Source of the DNA: Variovorax paradoxus
GTDB taxonomy: Bacteria; Pseudomonadota; Gammaproteobacteria; Burkholderiales; Burkholderiaceae_C
DNA: 64,000 nt
Direction: 5' to 3'
NCBI RefSeq assembly: GCF_018614955.1
Contig: NZ_JAGGNV010000012.1
Location: 1-64,000 of the forward strand
Shown here piece by piece: positions 24,813 to 33,970 of this stretch. Below the pieces are notes generated by a model, which saw only the letters and a program-made list of their open reading frames with translations, was not told where the DNA came from and did not search any database. Position numbers and translations under genes: made by a program. The stretch's first letter is position 1, and the number at the start of each line of letters is the position of its first letter.

Positions 24813-24835
24813 CATTGCATGCAATGGAATGCATT
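24813..24835. promoter_or_regulatory. Palindromic operator candidate for the oxygenase/GntR divergent promoters
   Basis: A perfect 14-bp palindrome CATTGCATGCAATG (24813-24826) starts 14 bases before the Rieske start codon on the minus strand, with a second palindrome AATGCATT (24828-24835). The octamer TGCATGCA recurs at 24953-24960, closer to the GntR gene. Symmetric sites in the divergent interval suit the FCD-GntR dimer encoded next door. The protein-site match is inferred from position. Confidence 0.55.
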
Positions 24836-25040
24836 GTCTGGAATGAATCAGGAGAAGGTCAACAAATATCCGCTTGAATTGAACGAAATGAAGGGTTTTT
24901 ACTTAGAAAAAATCCGCACGAAAGCGGTGCTGCAAGAATCTTCCGCCTACACTGCATGCAACAAGCGGGCCAGTCCTCGATGCTGCGTGCATCGAGTCGT
25001 GCCCTCCTAGAATCGATTCAACGACTTCCAGCGACTCGCC

Positions 25041-25775
25041 ATGGACTCCCAACAATCCCGCGTGCTGGTGCAGCTGCGCGACATGATCCTCAAGGGGGAA
25101 TTCGTTCCCGGCGAACGGCTGGCCGAGATTCCGCTGGCGGAAAAGCTCGGCGCCTCGCGCACCCCCGTGCGGCTCGCCCTTGCGAGCCTGGAACACGAGG
25201 GCCTGATCGAGCCCTCGCCGGGCGGCGGCTACCAGATGCGGCGCTTCACCTCGCAAGAGATTGCCGACGCGATCCGCGTGCGCGGCGTGATCGAAGGCTT
25301 CGCGGCGCGCCTGCTGGCCGAAGACGGCGCGTCGCGCCAACTGCTGCGCGAATTGCACGAATGCCTGGACGACGGCGACAAGGCCGTCAACAAGCCGAAC
25401 ATGGAGCTCGACGACTACGCGGCCTACGTCGAGATGAACGACCGCTTCCACCGCCTGATCCTCGAAGGCTGCGGCAACCTGGCCCTGAAGCGCGTGATGG
25501 ACATGCTGGGCGGCCAGCCCTTCGCCTCGCCGAGCGCGATGCTGCCGATGCAGTCCTCGATGGAAGAGGGCCACCAATGGATGAAGCAGGCGCATCGCAC
25601 GCATCACGCGATGGTGCAGGCGATCGAGCGCGGCCAGGGCTCGCGCGCGCAGGCGCTCGGCGAGGAGCACGTGGAGATCGCACGCATGAACCTCGACTAC
25701 GCGCTGGAGCGCCCCGAACTCGCGGCCGAGCTGATGCCCGGCATGCGGCTGGTGGCGCGCAAGGCGCGCGGCTAG
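25041..25775 (+). CDS. GntR-family regulator, FCD subfamily
   Basis: A 244-aa regulator with an N-terminal winged HTH (GEFVPGERLAEIPLAEKLGA followed by SRTPVRLALASLEHEGLIEP, about residues 19-60) and a helical FCD ligand domain (about 80-225) with the metal/ligand segment MNDRFHRLILEG and a later His-rich region (HQWMKQAHRTHHAM). It is divergent from the Rieske operon and is its most likely regulator, probably relieved by the pathway substrate or an intermediate. It overlaps the convergent LysR gene by four bases at the 3-prime end. Confidence 0.92.
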   Translation: MDSQQSRVLVQLRDMILKGEFVPGERLAEIPLAEKLGASRTPVRLALASLEHEGLIEPSPGGGYQMRRFTSQEIADAIRVRGVIEGFAARLLAEDGASRQLLRELHECLDDGDKAVNKPNMELDDYAAYVEMNDRFHRLILEGCGNLALKRVMDMLGGQPFASPSAMLPMQSSMEEGHQWMKQAHRTHHAMVQAIERGQGSRAQALGEEHVEIARMNLDYALERPELAAELMPGMRLVARKARG

Positions 25776-26683
25776 TTCTTCTTTGCTCGCGGCGCGCCGG
25801 CATGCCGGCGCATCATGGCCACGAAGGCCTCCGCGGCCGGTGACAGCGCCATGCCGCGCCGCTGGTAGATGAAGAACTGGCGCCGGATCTCGGGGCCGCG
25901 CAGCGGCACGAAACTGAGGCCGAAGTTGCCGGCGAAGATGCGCGCATAGTCGGGCACCGCGGCCAGCCCGGTGCCCACGCCCACCAGGGCCAGCGCGGTC
26001 GTCAGGTAGCCCACTTCCGCTGCGGTCTGCATCGAGAGCGAGGTGTCGTGCGCGTGCAGCATCTGTTCGAGATGACGGTTGAAGTCGCTCGAATAGATCA
26101 CCCAGCGCTCCTCGCGCAATTCGTCCCACGAGACGGCGCGGCGCCTCGCAAGCCGGTGCCGCGCGGGGCAGACCATGCGGATGGGCACGTCCATCAGGAA
26201 GCTGCGCGTCACGTCCTCGCCGGTGGCACGCTCGGGGCCGACGCCGAGCTCGACCTCGCCGCGGCGCACCGTGCCCACCACGTCGTCGGTGGTGGCGTCC
26301 GTCACGCGCAGGCCGATGTCGGGATGCGCGGCTTCGAACTCGCCGAGCACCGAGGAGATCCACGTGCACGCCAGCATCTGGGGCGCCACCACGCGCAGCA
26401 TGCCGGAGCGCAGCGATCGCAGGTCGGAAGCGCCCGCTACCACCTGGTTCAGGTCGTCTAGGATGCGGCGCGCGAGCGGCAGCAGCTGCTGGCCGGCCTC
26501 GGTCAGCGAGACGGCGGCGCCGCGATCGAAGAGCGCGACGCCGAGCGTTGCTTCGAGCTGCTGCACCAGCATGCTGACGGCCGACTGCGTGAGGTTCAGC
26601 TGGCGGCCGGCGGCGGTGAAGCTGCCGGCGCGAGCCACCGCGGAGAACGCGCGCATTTGGCGAAAGCTGATGTTCAGGTTCAT
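25772..26683 (-). CDS. LysR-family transcriptional regulator
   Basis: The frame runs further upstream, but I start at the ATG at 26683, which gives 303 aa and the usual LysR N-terminus. The HTH is at about residues 14-60 (SFTAAGRQLNLTQSAVSMLV). The rest is the periplasmic-binding-like effector domain. It is divergent from the DadA-like oxidase gene and probably regulates it and the Bug receptor after it; 97 bases separate the two starts. The effector is unknown. Confidence 0.9.
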   Translation of the reverse strand: MNLNISFRQMRAFSAVARAGSFTAAGRQLNLTQSAVSMLVQQLEATLGVALFDRGAAVSLTEAGQQLLPLARRILDDLNQVVAGASDLRSLRSGMLRVVAPQMLACTWISSVLGEFEAAHPDIGLRVTDATTDDVVGTVRRGEVELGVGPERATGEDVTRSFLMDVPIRMVCPARHRLARRRAVSWDELREERWVIYSSDFNRHLEQMLHAHDTSLSMQTAAEVGYLTTALALVGVGTGLAAVPDYARIFAGNFGLSFVPLRGPEIRRQFFIYQRRGMALSPAAEAFVAMMRRHAGAPRAKKN

Positions 26684-26780
26684 GGACTGCACCAGGTTGG
26701 GAGCACTATCAAAAACGCTCATGACAGTATCAAAAGAATTGGCTTGATTGATGGCCTGGCGCTTTCCACAATCCGCCGCC

Positions 26781-28016
26781 ATGCACATCGCCGTCATCGG
26801 AACAGGCATCGTGGGCGTCTGCAGCGCGGCCTGGCTGCAGCGCGACGGCCACCGGATCACCTTCATCGATCCGCTCGAAGCGGGCGAGGCCTGCTCGTTC
26901 GGCAATGCGGGCTCGCTGTCGCCGAGCGCCTGCCTGCCGGTCGGCATGCCGGGGATGTGGCGCCGCGTGCCGCGCTGGTTGCTGGACCCGCTGGGGCCGC
27001 TCACGGTGCGCTGGCGCTATGCGCCGATGGTGCTGCCGTGGCTGCTGCGGATGCTGCGGCATTCGACGCGCGAGGAAGTCACGCGCATCGCGACCGCGCT
27101 GCGCAGCCTGCTGGCGCCGATCTTCGACTGCTACGAGCCGCTGCTCGCGCACGCCGGCGCAGAGGCGCTGGTGCGCCGCGGCGGCTGCCTGTACGTCTAT
27201 TCCTCGCGCGAGGTCGCGGCGCAGTGGCAGTGGGGCATGAACCTGCGCCGCTCGCTGGGCGTGAACCTGGTCGAGGTCGAGCGCGTCGCGCTGGAGCATC
27301 TCGAGCCCGATCTCAAGGGGCGCTTTCGCTTCGGCATCCTCGCACCGGAAAACGGATCCACGGCGGATCCGTCGGCGCTGGTGAAGGCCCTGCATGCGCG
27401 CTGCATTGCCGATGGCGCCCAACACGCTCGTCGGCGCGCGACCGGCTTCGAGCGGCAGGGCGCTCGCGTGACCGGCGTGCGCCTCGATCGCGGCGAGCCG
27501 CTCGCGGTGGATGGCGTGGTCGTCGCGGCCGGGGCCTGGTCCGCGCCGCTCGCGGCCGCGCTCGGCGAGCGCGTGCCGCTGGAGACGCAGCGCGGCTACC
27601 ACGTGACGGTGCGCAGCTCGAACCTGGGGCTGCGCCACACGGTCATGGCGGTCGAACACAACCTGATGGTCAATCCGATGGCCATGGGCCTGCGGCTGGC
27701 GGGTACGGTGGAATTCGCCGGCCTGAAGGCGGCGCCGAACTACGCGCGCGCCGAGGCGCTGCTGCAGCAGGGCCGGAGCCTGTTTCCGCACCTGGACACC
27801 TCGGAAGTCACACAGTGGATGGGTCACCGTCCCTGCCTGCCCGACAGCCTGCCGGTGATCGGCCGCACGCGCGCCGCCGAAAACGCCTGGCTGGCTTTCG
27901 GCCACGGCCACATGGGCATGTGCATGGGTGCCGCCACGGGGCGCGAAGTGGCGCATCTGGTTGCCGGCCGGCCGACCCAGGTCGACCTCGCGCCGTTCCG
28001 GCCCGATCGCTTTTGA
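26781..28016 (+). CDS. DadA-like FAD-dependent amino-acid/amine oxidase
   Basis: I start at the ATG at 26781, where the FAD-binding motif begins (IAVIGTGIVGV), rather than at the upstream TTG/ATG at 26748-26753. The 411-aa protein has the dinucleotide-binding N-terminus, then GNAGSLSPSACLPVGMPG, typical of D-amino-acid dehydrogenases of the DadA group, and a C-terminal FGHGHMGMCMGAATGREVA segment. It probably oxidises a D-amino acid or N-substituted amino acid, passing electrons to a quinone. A Bug receptor gene follows by 20 bases, so uptake and oxidation of the same compound are plausible. Confidence 0.87.
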   Translation: MHIAVIGTGIVGVCSAAWLQRDGHRITFIDPLEAGEACSFGNAGSLSPSACLPVGMPGMWRRVPRWLLDPLGPLTVRWRYAPMVLPWLLRMLRHSTREEVTRIATALRSLLAPIFDCYEPLLAHAGAEALVRRGGCLYVYSSREVAAQWQWGMNLRRSLGVNLVEVERVALEHLEPDLKGRFRFGILAPENGSTADPSALVKALHARCIADGAQHARRRATGFERQGARVTGVRLDRGEPLAVDGVVVAAGAWSAPLAAALGERVPLETQRGYHVTVRSSNLGLRHTVMAVEHNLMVNPMAMGLRLAGTVEFAGLKAAPNYARAEALLQQGRSLFPHLDTSEVTQWMGHRPCLPDSLPVIGRTRAAENAWLAFGHGHMGMCMGAATGREVAHLVAGRPTQVDLAPFRPDRF

Positions 28017-28036
28017 ATCCACCAAGGAGTGAGCCG

Positions 28037-29035
28037 ATGACATCTGCCCCGATCCTGCCGAAGCGCCTGCTGCTGCACGGCGTGCTGGCGCTGGGTGCCG
28101 CTGCCGCCCTGCTGCCGTCGCTCGCTGCGGCGCAGGCTTTTCCGGGCAAGCCGGTGCGCATCGTGGTGCCTTTCCCGCCGGGCGGCAGCACCGACCTGCT
28201 GGCGCGGCGCATCGGCGAGAAGCTGGCCGCGGCATGGGGTCAGCCGGTGATCGTCGACAACCGGCCCGGCGCCGGCGGCACGCTGGGCGCCGATCATGTC
28301 GCGAAGTCGGCGCCCGACGGCCACACCCTGCTGATGGGCGTGACCGGCACCAACGCGATCAGCGGCGCGCTGTACCCGAAGCTGCCCTACGACGTGGCGA
28401 AGGATTTCGCGCCGGTGTCGCTCGTGGTGTCGTCGCCGCTGGTGCTGGTGCGGCATCCGGGCTTCCCGGCCAAGACGGTGTCGGAGCTCGTCGCCGTCGC
28501 CAAGGCCAAGCCGGGTTCGGTGAGCTTCGGCTCGGCGGGCAACGGCACCTCGATGCACCTGACGGGCGAGATGTTCAAGCTCGCGGCCAAGGTGTCGATG
28601 CTGCACATTCCCTATCGCGGCAGCGCCGGCGCGCTGCAGGACCTGATGGGCGGCCAGATCGAGACCATGTGGGGCGACTTCCTCGTCGTGTGGCCGCAGC
28701 TCGAGGCCGGCAAGCTGCAGCCGATCGCCGTGACCTCGAAGCAGCGCCACAAGATGCTGCCCCAGGTGCCGACCATCGCCGAGAGCGGCTACCCGGGCTT
28801 CGAAGCCTTGTCGTGGCAGGGGCTCTTCGCGCCAGCGGGCACGCCGCCTGCGCTCGTCGAGCAGCTCAACCGCGAAGTGAACAAGGCGCTGGCCAGCGCC
28901 GACATCCAGGACTACTTCGGCTCGCGCGGCTTCACGCTGGGCGGCAGCAGCGCGGCCGAATTCCAGGCCTTCATCCAGGGCGAGATCCAGAAATGGACCC
29001 GCATCGTGAAGGCCTCGGGCGCGAAGCCCGATTGA
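28037..29035 (+). CDS. Bug/TctC periplasmic solute-binding protein (4 of 4)
   Basis: A 332-aa protein, ATG at 28037 with an AAGGAG ribosome site. It has a signal peptide ending near SLAAAQA, then the Bug motifs IVVPFPPGGSTD, VIVDNRPGAGGTLG and DGHTLLMG. The usual Tyr in DGYT is His here, possibly altering the binding pocket. It probably shares a transcript with the oxidase upstream and is convergent with metK. Confidence 0.93.
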   Translation: MTSAPILPKRLLLHGVLALGAAAALLPSLAAAQAFPGKPVRIVVPFPPGGSTDLLARRIGEKLAAAWGQPVIVDNRPGAGGTLGADHVAKSAPDGHTLLMGVTGTNAISGALYPKLPYDVAKDFAPVSLVVSSPLVLVRHPGFPAKTVSELVAVAKAKPGSVSFGSAGNGTSMHLTGEMFKLAAKVSMLHIPYRGSAGALQDLMGGQIETMWGDFLVVWPQLEAGKLQPIAVTSKQRHKMLPQVPTIAESGYPGFEALSWQGLFAPAGTPPALVEQLNREVNKALASADIQDYFGSRGFTLGGSSAAEFQAFIQGEIQKWTRIVKASGAKPD

Positions 29036-29041
29036 AGAACG

Positions 29042-30223
29042 TCAGAATCCGGCGGCCGCGCGCAGCGCCTTTGCCTGGCTCGTGCTCTCCCAAGTGAACT
29101 CGGGCTCTTCGCGGCCGAAATGGCCGTAGGCGGCGGTCTTGCCGTAGATCGGACGCAGCAGGTCGAGCATCTGGATGATGCCCTTGGGGCGCAGGTCGAA
29201 GTGCTCCTGCACCAGCGCGGCGATCTTCTCGTCGGAGATCACGCCCGTGCCCTCGGTGTAGACCGTCACGTTCATCGGCTTGGCCACGCCGATCGCATAG
29301 GCGACCTGGATCTGGCACTGGCGCGCGAGGCCGGCGGCAACGATGTTCTTGGCCACGTAGCGCGCCGCATAGGCGGCCGAGCGGTCGACCTTGCTCGGGT
29401 CCTTGCCGGAGAACGCGCCGCCGCCGTGCGGGCAGGCGCCGCCGTAGGTGTCGACGATGATCTTGCGGCCCGTGAGGCCGCAGTCGCCCTGCGGGCCGCC
29501 GATGACGAAGCGGCCGGTCGGGTTGATCAGGTACTTCGTCTCCTTGAGCCATTCCTTGGGGAGCACCGGCTTGATGATCTCCTCGATCACGGCTTCGATG
29601 AAGCTGCCCTTCATCTTGGTCGGCGTCTCGCTCTGGTCGGGGTGGTGCTGGGTGGAGAGCACGACGGTGTCGATGCTGTGCGGCTTGCCGTCCACGTAGC
29701 GCATCGTGACCTGGCTCTTGGCGTCGGGGCGCAGGAAGGGCAGGCGGCCGTCCTTGCGCAGCTGCGCCTGGCGCTCCACCAGGCGGTGGGCGTAGTAGAT
29801 CGGCGCGGGCATCAGCTCGGGCGTTTCGTCGCAGGCGTAGCCGAACATCAGGCCCTGGTCGCCGGCGCCGGTGTTGAGGTGGTCGTCGCTCGCATGATCC
29901 ACGCCCTGCGCGATGTCGTTGGACTGCTTGTCGTAGCAGACCATCACGGCGCAACCCTTGTAGTCGATGCCGTAGTCGGTGTTGTCATAGCCGATGCGCT
30001 TGATGGTGTCGCGCGCCACCTGGATGTAGTCGACGTGCGCGTTGGTCGTGATCTCGCCGGCGAGCACCACGAGGCCGGTGTTGGTCAGCGTCTCCGCGGC
30101 CACGCGGCTGCGCGGGTCCTGCGCGAAGATCGCGTCCAGAATTGCGTCCGAGATCTGGTCCGCCACCTTGTCGGGGTGGCCTTCGGAAACCGATTCGGAA
30201 GTGAAGAGAAAGTCGTTCGCCAT
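29042..30223 (-). CDS. metK: S-adenosylmethionine synthetase
   Basis: It makes S-adenosylmethionine from methionine and ATP. I start at the ATG at 30223 (GGAG ribosome site); the product is 393 aa, close to the usual 384. The family motifs are clear: [13 protein letters not shown] (ATP site, His16), [12 protein letters not shown], and the [19 protein letters not shown] metal/phosphate motif. It is divergent from two lipid-A-type acyltransferase genes and supplies SAM for the methyltransferases of the cell. No known SAM riboswitch consensus is seen in its leader. Confidence 0.98.
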   Translation of the reverse strand: MANDFLFTSESVSEGHPDKVADQISDAILDAIFAQDPRSRVAAETLTNTGLVVLAGEITTNAHVDYIQVARDTIKRIGYDNTDYGIDYKGCAVMVCYDKQSNDIAQGVDHASDDHLNTGAGDQGLMFGYACDETPELMPAPIYYAHRLVERQAQLRKDGRLPFLRPDAKSQVTMRYVDGKPHSIDTVVLSTQHHPDQSETPTKMKGSFIEAVIEEIIKPVLPKEWLKETKYLINPTGRFVIGGPQGDCGLTGRKIIVDTYGGACPHGGGAFSGKDPSKVDRSAAYAARYVAKNIVAAGLARQCQIQVAYAIGVAKPMNVTVYTEGTGVISDEKIAALVQEHFDLRPKGIIQMLDLLRPIYGKTAAYGHFGREEPEFTWESTSQAKALRAAAGF

Positions 30224-30408
30224 TTCGATGAAACTCCATGCAAGTGAATTGGCGCGTTGCCAACCCATCAGGAGCTTTGGCGAACGCTTTAGCAGTGATG
30301 TTTAACGTCGCCCTGCAAGTAGTTCCATAACTCAGCGACAATTTGCATTCTATTCGAGCCGCGCCTACCCTGCGCGCGCGTCCTGGTTTTCACCCCCCCT
30401 CCGTGTTG

Positions 30409-31299
30409 ATGATTGCTTTGTTTCGATTGCTCGCCCGTGTGCCGCTGCCCTTGATGCATGCGGTTGGCGGCTTGCTGGGCTGGCTGGTCTGGTGGCTGGC
30501 GCCGACCTACCGGAAGCGCTTCAGGGACAACGCCGAGAGCGCCGGCTTCACGCCTGCCCAATACCGGCCGGCCATTGCCGCGGCAGGCGCCATGGCGGCC
30601 GAGTTGCCGTGGCTGTGGGCGCGGCCGCAGGGCGAGAGCGTGCTGCCGCGCATCGTCCGGTGGGATGGGCTCGCCGAATTGGAAGCCGCATTGGCCGCGC
30701 GCAAGGGCGTGATCATCATCTCGCCGCATATCGGCAGCTGGGAGACCCTGGGGCAGGCGGTTGGCGAGCGCTTCGTCGATGCCTACGGCCCGGTCACTGC
30801 CCTGTTCAGGCCGGCCCGCAAGAAATGGATGGCCGAACTGATCGCCGGTTCGCGCGACCGGCGCGGTCTGCAGACGCTGCCGACCACTGTGGGCGGGGTG
30901 CGCGGGTTGATGCGCGCGCTGCGTGCCGGCGGCTACACCGGCATCCTGCCGGACCAGGTGCCGCCGCTGGGGCAGGGCGTGTGGGCGCCTTTCTTCGGCC
31001 GGCCCGCCTACACGATGACCTTGCTGCCGCGTCTCGCGCAGCAGACTGGTTCGCGCGTGTTCCTTGCCGTCTGCGAGCGGCTGCCGCGGGGCGCGGGCTA
31101 TGCCATCCGCATCGAAGCCTTCGACGGCACCGCGCTGAACGATCCGAAGGCCACGCCCGAAGCCGCCGCCGCCGCCATGAACGAAGGCATCGAACGGCTC
31201 ATCCGCCGGCTGCCGGGCCAGTACGTCTGGGACTATGCGCGCTACAAGCAGCCGCGCGGCGAGGCGGCACCCGCAGCGACAGCGGAGGCGGCACCATGA
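30409..31299 (+). CDS. LpxL/HtrB-family lysophospholipid acyltransferase (copy 1)
   Basis: I start at the ATG at 30409, where the membrane helix begins; a GTG and TTG just upstream are alternatives, and the ribosome site is weak. The 296-aa protein has one N-terminal membrane span, then the acyltransferase motif H107-x4-E112 (PHIGSWE). The family moves acyl chains in lipid A or related lipid biosynthesis at the inner membrane. Its stop overlaps the ATG of a second family member (ATGA). Most neighbours of this arrangement act in lipid A maturation. The exact acyl donor and acceptor are not visible. Confidence 0.87.
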   Translation: MIALFRLLARVPLPLMHAVGGLLGWLVWWLAPTYRKRFRDNAESAGFTPAQYRPAIAAAGAMAAELPWLWARPQGESVLPRIVRWDGLAELEAALAARKGVIIISPHIGSWETLGQAVGERFVDAYGPVTALFRPARKKWMAELIAGSRDRRGLQTLPTTVGGVRGLMRALRAGGYTGILPDQVPPLGQGVWAPFFGRPAYTMTLLPRLAQQTGSRVFLAVCERLPRGAGYAIRIEAFDGTALNDPKATPEAAAAAMNEGIERLIRRLPGQYVWDYARYKQPRGEAAPAATAEAAP

Positions 31300-32180
31300 G
31301 CCTGTCGTCCCAACTGGGCATCGGCTTCATGCGCACGCTGGCCCATGTGCCGCTGCCGCTGGTACGCGGCTTCGGCGCGTTTCTGGGCCGCGTTCTGCAT
31401 GTCGTCGCGGGGCGGCGCCGGCGCGTGGTCGATACCAACCTCGCGCTGTGCTTCCCGCACAAGTCGCCCGAGGAGCGGCGCCGCATCGCGCGCGAAACCT
31501 TCATCTATGTGGCGCAGTCCTGGCTCGACCGCAGCTGGCTCTGGCATGCACCGGAAGAAACGGTGGCCGCCCGGCTCATAGTGAAAGGATCGGCGCGGGA
31601 GATCGACGAGATTGCCAATGGCAGCGAGCCGATGATCCTGTTCGCGCCGCACTTCTACGGCCTCGATGCGGCGGCCACCGCGCTGACCATGCACACGGCG
31701 CGGCCCTCGACCACCATCTACACCACGCAGCGCGACCCGCTGGTGGACGAGTGGATTCGCGAGGGCCGCAAGCGCTTCGGCAACGTGATCGCACTGAACC
31801 GGGTCGACGGCATCAAGCCGATCGTCGCCGGGCTGCGCAAGGGCGGCTTGCTGTACCTGCTGCCGGACATGGACTTCGGCCGCGACCAGACGGTCTTCGT
31901 GCCCTTCTACGGCGTGCCGGCCTCGACCGTGCCCTCGCTATCGCGCTTCGCCCGCCTGGGCCGGGCCAAGGTCGTGCCCGTGGTCTCGAAGCTCACCCGC
32001 GACGGCTACGAGATCGAGGTGCTGCCGGCGTGGCAGGACTTCCCGAGCGAGGATGTGGTGGCCGACACCGCCCTGATGAACGTGCGCCTGCAGGGCTACA
32101 TCGACACCATGCCCTCGCAGTACTACTGGGTGCACCGGCGCTTCAAGACGCGGCCGGATGGCGCGGCGCCTGTGTACTGA
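31296..32180 (+). CDS. LpxL/HtrB-family lysophospholipid acyltransferase (copy 2)
   Basis: A 294-aa paralogue of the upstream gene, ATG overlapping its stop. It carries H119-x4-D124 (PHFYGLD), the Asp form of the motif, while copy 1 has Glu. Other shared motifs are KGGLLYLLPDMDFGRDQTVFVPF and a C-terminal PSQYYWVHRRFKTRPDG. The two copies probably add different acyl chains in sequence, for example to lipid A. It is followed by a Comamonadaceae-type repeat and a convergent hydrolase gene. Confidence 0.9.
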   Translation: MSLSSQLGIGFMRTLAHVPLPLVRGFGAFLGRVLHVVAGRRRRVVDTNLALCFPHKSPEERRRIARETFIYVAQSWLDRSWLWHAPEETVAARLIVKGSAREIDEIANGSEPMILFAPHFYGLDAAATALTMHTARPSTTIYTTQRDPLVDEWIREGRKRFGNVIALNRVDGIKPIVAGLRKGGLLYLLPDMDFGRDQTVFVPFYGVPASTVPSLSRFARLGRAKVVPVVSKLTRDGYEIEVLPAWQDFPSEDVVADTALMNVRLQGYIDTMPSQYYWVHRRFKTRPDGAAPVY

Positions 32181-32184
32181 GCCC

Positions 32185-32296
32185 CCGGCTTGCCACTTCG
32201 TGTGCTTCGCCACCCCCCGAGGGGCTGAAGGGGTGCTGCCTCTGGCGGCGACTCGAGGCGCGGCCCGCCTTGGGGCGGCCCGGCGGCGGCCGCAGT
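32185..32296. repeat. GC-rich interspersed intergenic repeat
   Basis: The sequence CCACCCCCCGAGGGG near its left side, a second hairpin, CACCCC/GGGGTG, and a CTTGGGGCGGCCCGGCGG segment match the kind of dispersed intergenic element common between genes in Comamonadaceae. It fills the gap between two convergent genes. Only one copy is visible in this window, so the call rests on recognition of the sequence pattern. Confidence 0.65.
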
Positions 32297-33208
32297 CTAT
32301 TGATTGCGCTGCAGGAAGGCCTCGATCTCGCTCGCGACGTATTGCGGCTGCTCGTGCACGATCCAGTGCGTGGCACCGGGCACCTTCTTGATCTCGAGCT
32401 TCGGCACGTACTCTTCGAGTCCTTCGAGCAGCCCCGGCAGCAGCGCGTTGTCGTCGAGTGCCCAGAAGACGAAAGTGGACACCTCCACCACCAGGCGTTC
32501 GCGCGGCAGCGTGGGAATCTCCGACGCCTTGCCGGGCAATGCCGGCTTCATCGGCGTGACGCGGTAGAGGTTGCAGGCGCCCGCCAGGCCTGCGTCCCAC
32601 ACCTCGCGGTACTGCTTCTTGACATCCTCGGTCAGCCAGCCGAAGCCGTCCGCCCCCGCCTTCATCAGCGTGAAGAAGGGCCACATGCGTTTGTAGTCGT
32701 CGGCCGAGAGCAGCGCTTCGGCATCGGGCCGCGCGAGGAAGTTCATGTAGGCGCTCGCGGCCTGCTGCGCGGGGTTGTTGAGCAGCTCGCGCGTGAAGGT
32801 GCCCGGATGCGGCGAATTGATGATGATCAGCTTGCCGAGCTTGTCGGGATGCTGGTTGGCATAGCCCCAGCCGAAGGCGCCGCCCCAGTCGTGCGCCACC
32901 AGCGCCTCGATGCGGCCGTCCGCGTTCTCGCTTTGGGCGAGCTGCTCGATGTCCTGCACCAGCAGGTGCGCGCGGTAGGCCGATACCTCGGTGGGCGAGC
33001 TCGATTTCTCGAAGCCGCGCAGGTTCGGCGCCACGCAGCGGTAGCCGCCATGCTCGGGGCTGGCGAAGTATTCGAGCAGTTCGTCCCAGATGAAAGCGGC
33101 CTCGGGAAAGCCGTGCAGGAACACCATCAGCGGCTGGCCGGGCGCGCCCGCAGCGCGGCAGCTGAGCGTGATGCCGTTGGGCAGCGCACGCGCAAAGGTC
33201 TCGATCAT
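32297..33208 (-). CDS. Alpha/beta hydrolase, epoxide hydrolase-like
   Basis: A 303-aa protein, ATG at 33208 overlapping the engB stop. It has an oxyanion HGFPE motif (residues 32-36), a nucleophile Asp107 in VAHDWGGAFG, a His281 in ATHWIVHEQP, and a likely acid in FWALDDNALL. An Asp nucleophile in a GG-Trp context suits soluble epoxide hydrolases or haloalkane dehalogenases; ester hydrolases would show Ser. The natural substrate is unknown. It is cotranscribed with engB, a common conserved pairing is not known to me. Confidence 0.88.
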   Translation of the reverse strand: MIETFARALPNGITLSCRAAGAPGQPLMVFLHGFPEAAFIWDELLEYFASPEHGGYRCVAPNLRGFEKSSSPTEVSAYRAHLLVQDIEQLAQSENADGRIEALVAHDWGGAFGWGYANQHPDKLGKLIIINSPHPGTFTRELLNNPAQQAASAYMNFLARPDAEALLSADDYKRMWPFFTLMKAGADGFGWLTEDVKKQYREVWDAGLAGACNLYRVTPMKPALPGKASEIPTLPRERLVVEVSTFVFWALDDNALLPGLLEGLEEYVPKLEIKKVPGATHWIVHEQPQYVASEIEAFLQRNQ

Positions 33209-33945
33209 GGCTCGTTGTCTCCTTCTTCGGTCGGTTCCGCGGGCTGCTCGTCCTGCGGATGGGCCCAGCGCCACAGCAGTTCGGCCGCCTCGTCGACTCC
33301 CTGTTGCTTCAAGGCCGAGAACAGTTTGACCTCGCCGCCGCCGGCCTGCAGTCGCGCAATCGACAGCGCCTTGGCGCCTTCCGATCGCGTGAGCTTGTCG
33401 GCCTTGGTCAGGAGCACCAGGAACTTGAGGCCTTGCTCGACCCGCGGGCGGATGACTTCCAGCAGGATGTCGTCGAGTTCGGTGAGGCCGTGGCGCGGGT
33501 CGCACATGAGCACCACGCCGCGCAGGTTCTCGCGCGTCATCAGGTAGTTGCCCATGACGCGCTGCCAGCGCAGCTTGGCCTCGCGCGGCACGGCCGCGTA
33601 GCCGTAGCCCGGCAGGTCGGCCAGCACGGCATCGTCGACCTTCTGCTTGCCGACGCCGAACAGGTTGATGTGCTGCGTGCGCCCGGGTGTCTTGGAGGCG
33701 AAGGCCAGGCGCGTCTGCTGGGTCAGCGTGTTGATCGCGGTCGACTTGCCGGCGTTCGAGCGCCCGACGAAGGCGATCTCCGGCAGATCGAAGGCCGGCA
33801 GATGTTCCAGCTGCGGCGCGCTGGTGAGGAAATGCGCGGTGTGCAGCCAGCCGCGTGCGACGCGGATGCGTTCGGCAGCCGCGGCATCGACGACAGGGGC
33901 CTTGCGGGAAGGGGGAGTGGCCGGCAGGCGCCGCGGGGTGGTCAT
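33205..33945 (-). CDS. engB: Ribosome biogenesis GTP-binding protein EngB/YsxC
   Basis: A P-loop GTPase essential for 50S ribosome assembly. G1 is GRSNAGKST, G3 is DLPGYGYA and G4 is TKAD. The frame is open from 33972, but a TACAAT box overlaps that ATG, so I start at the second Met (33945), giving 246 aa. It has a basic N-terminal tail and an acidic C-terminal tail. It is divergent from cytochrome c4 with overlapping promoters. Confidence 0.93.
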   Translation of the reverse strand: MTTPRRLPATPPSRKAPVVDAAAAERIRVARGWLHTAHFLTSAPQLEHLPAFDLPEIAFVGRSNAGKSTAINTLTQQTRLAFASKTPGRTQHINLFGVGKQKVDDAVLADLPGYGYAAVPREAKLRWQRVMGNYLMTRENLRGVVLMCDPRHGLTELDDILLEVIRPRVEQGLKFLVLLTKADKLTRSEGAKALSIARLQAGGGEVKLFSALKQQGVDEAAELLWRWAHPQDEQPAEPTEEGDNEP

Positions 33946-33970
33946 CGATGAGCTTTCGGAACGGGGCGCC

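Noticed and set aside
30224..30408. Possible SAM or SAH riboswitch in the metK leader
   Set aside because: No match to the consensus motifs of the classes I know; only a weak stem is visible.
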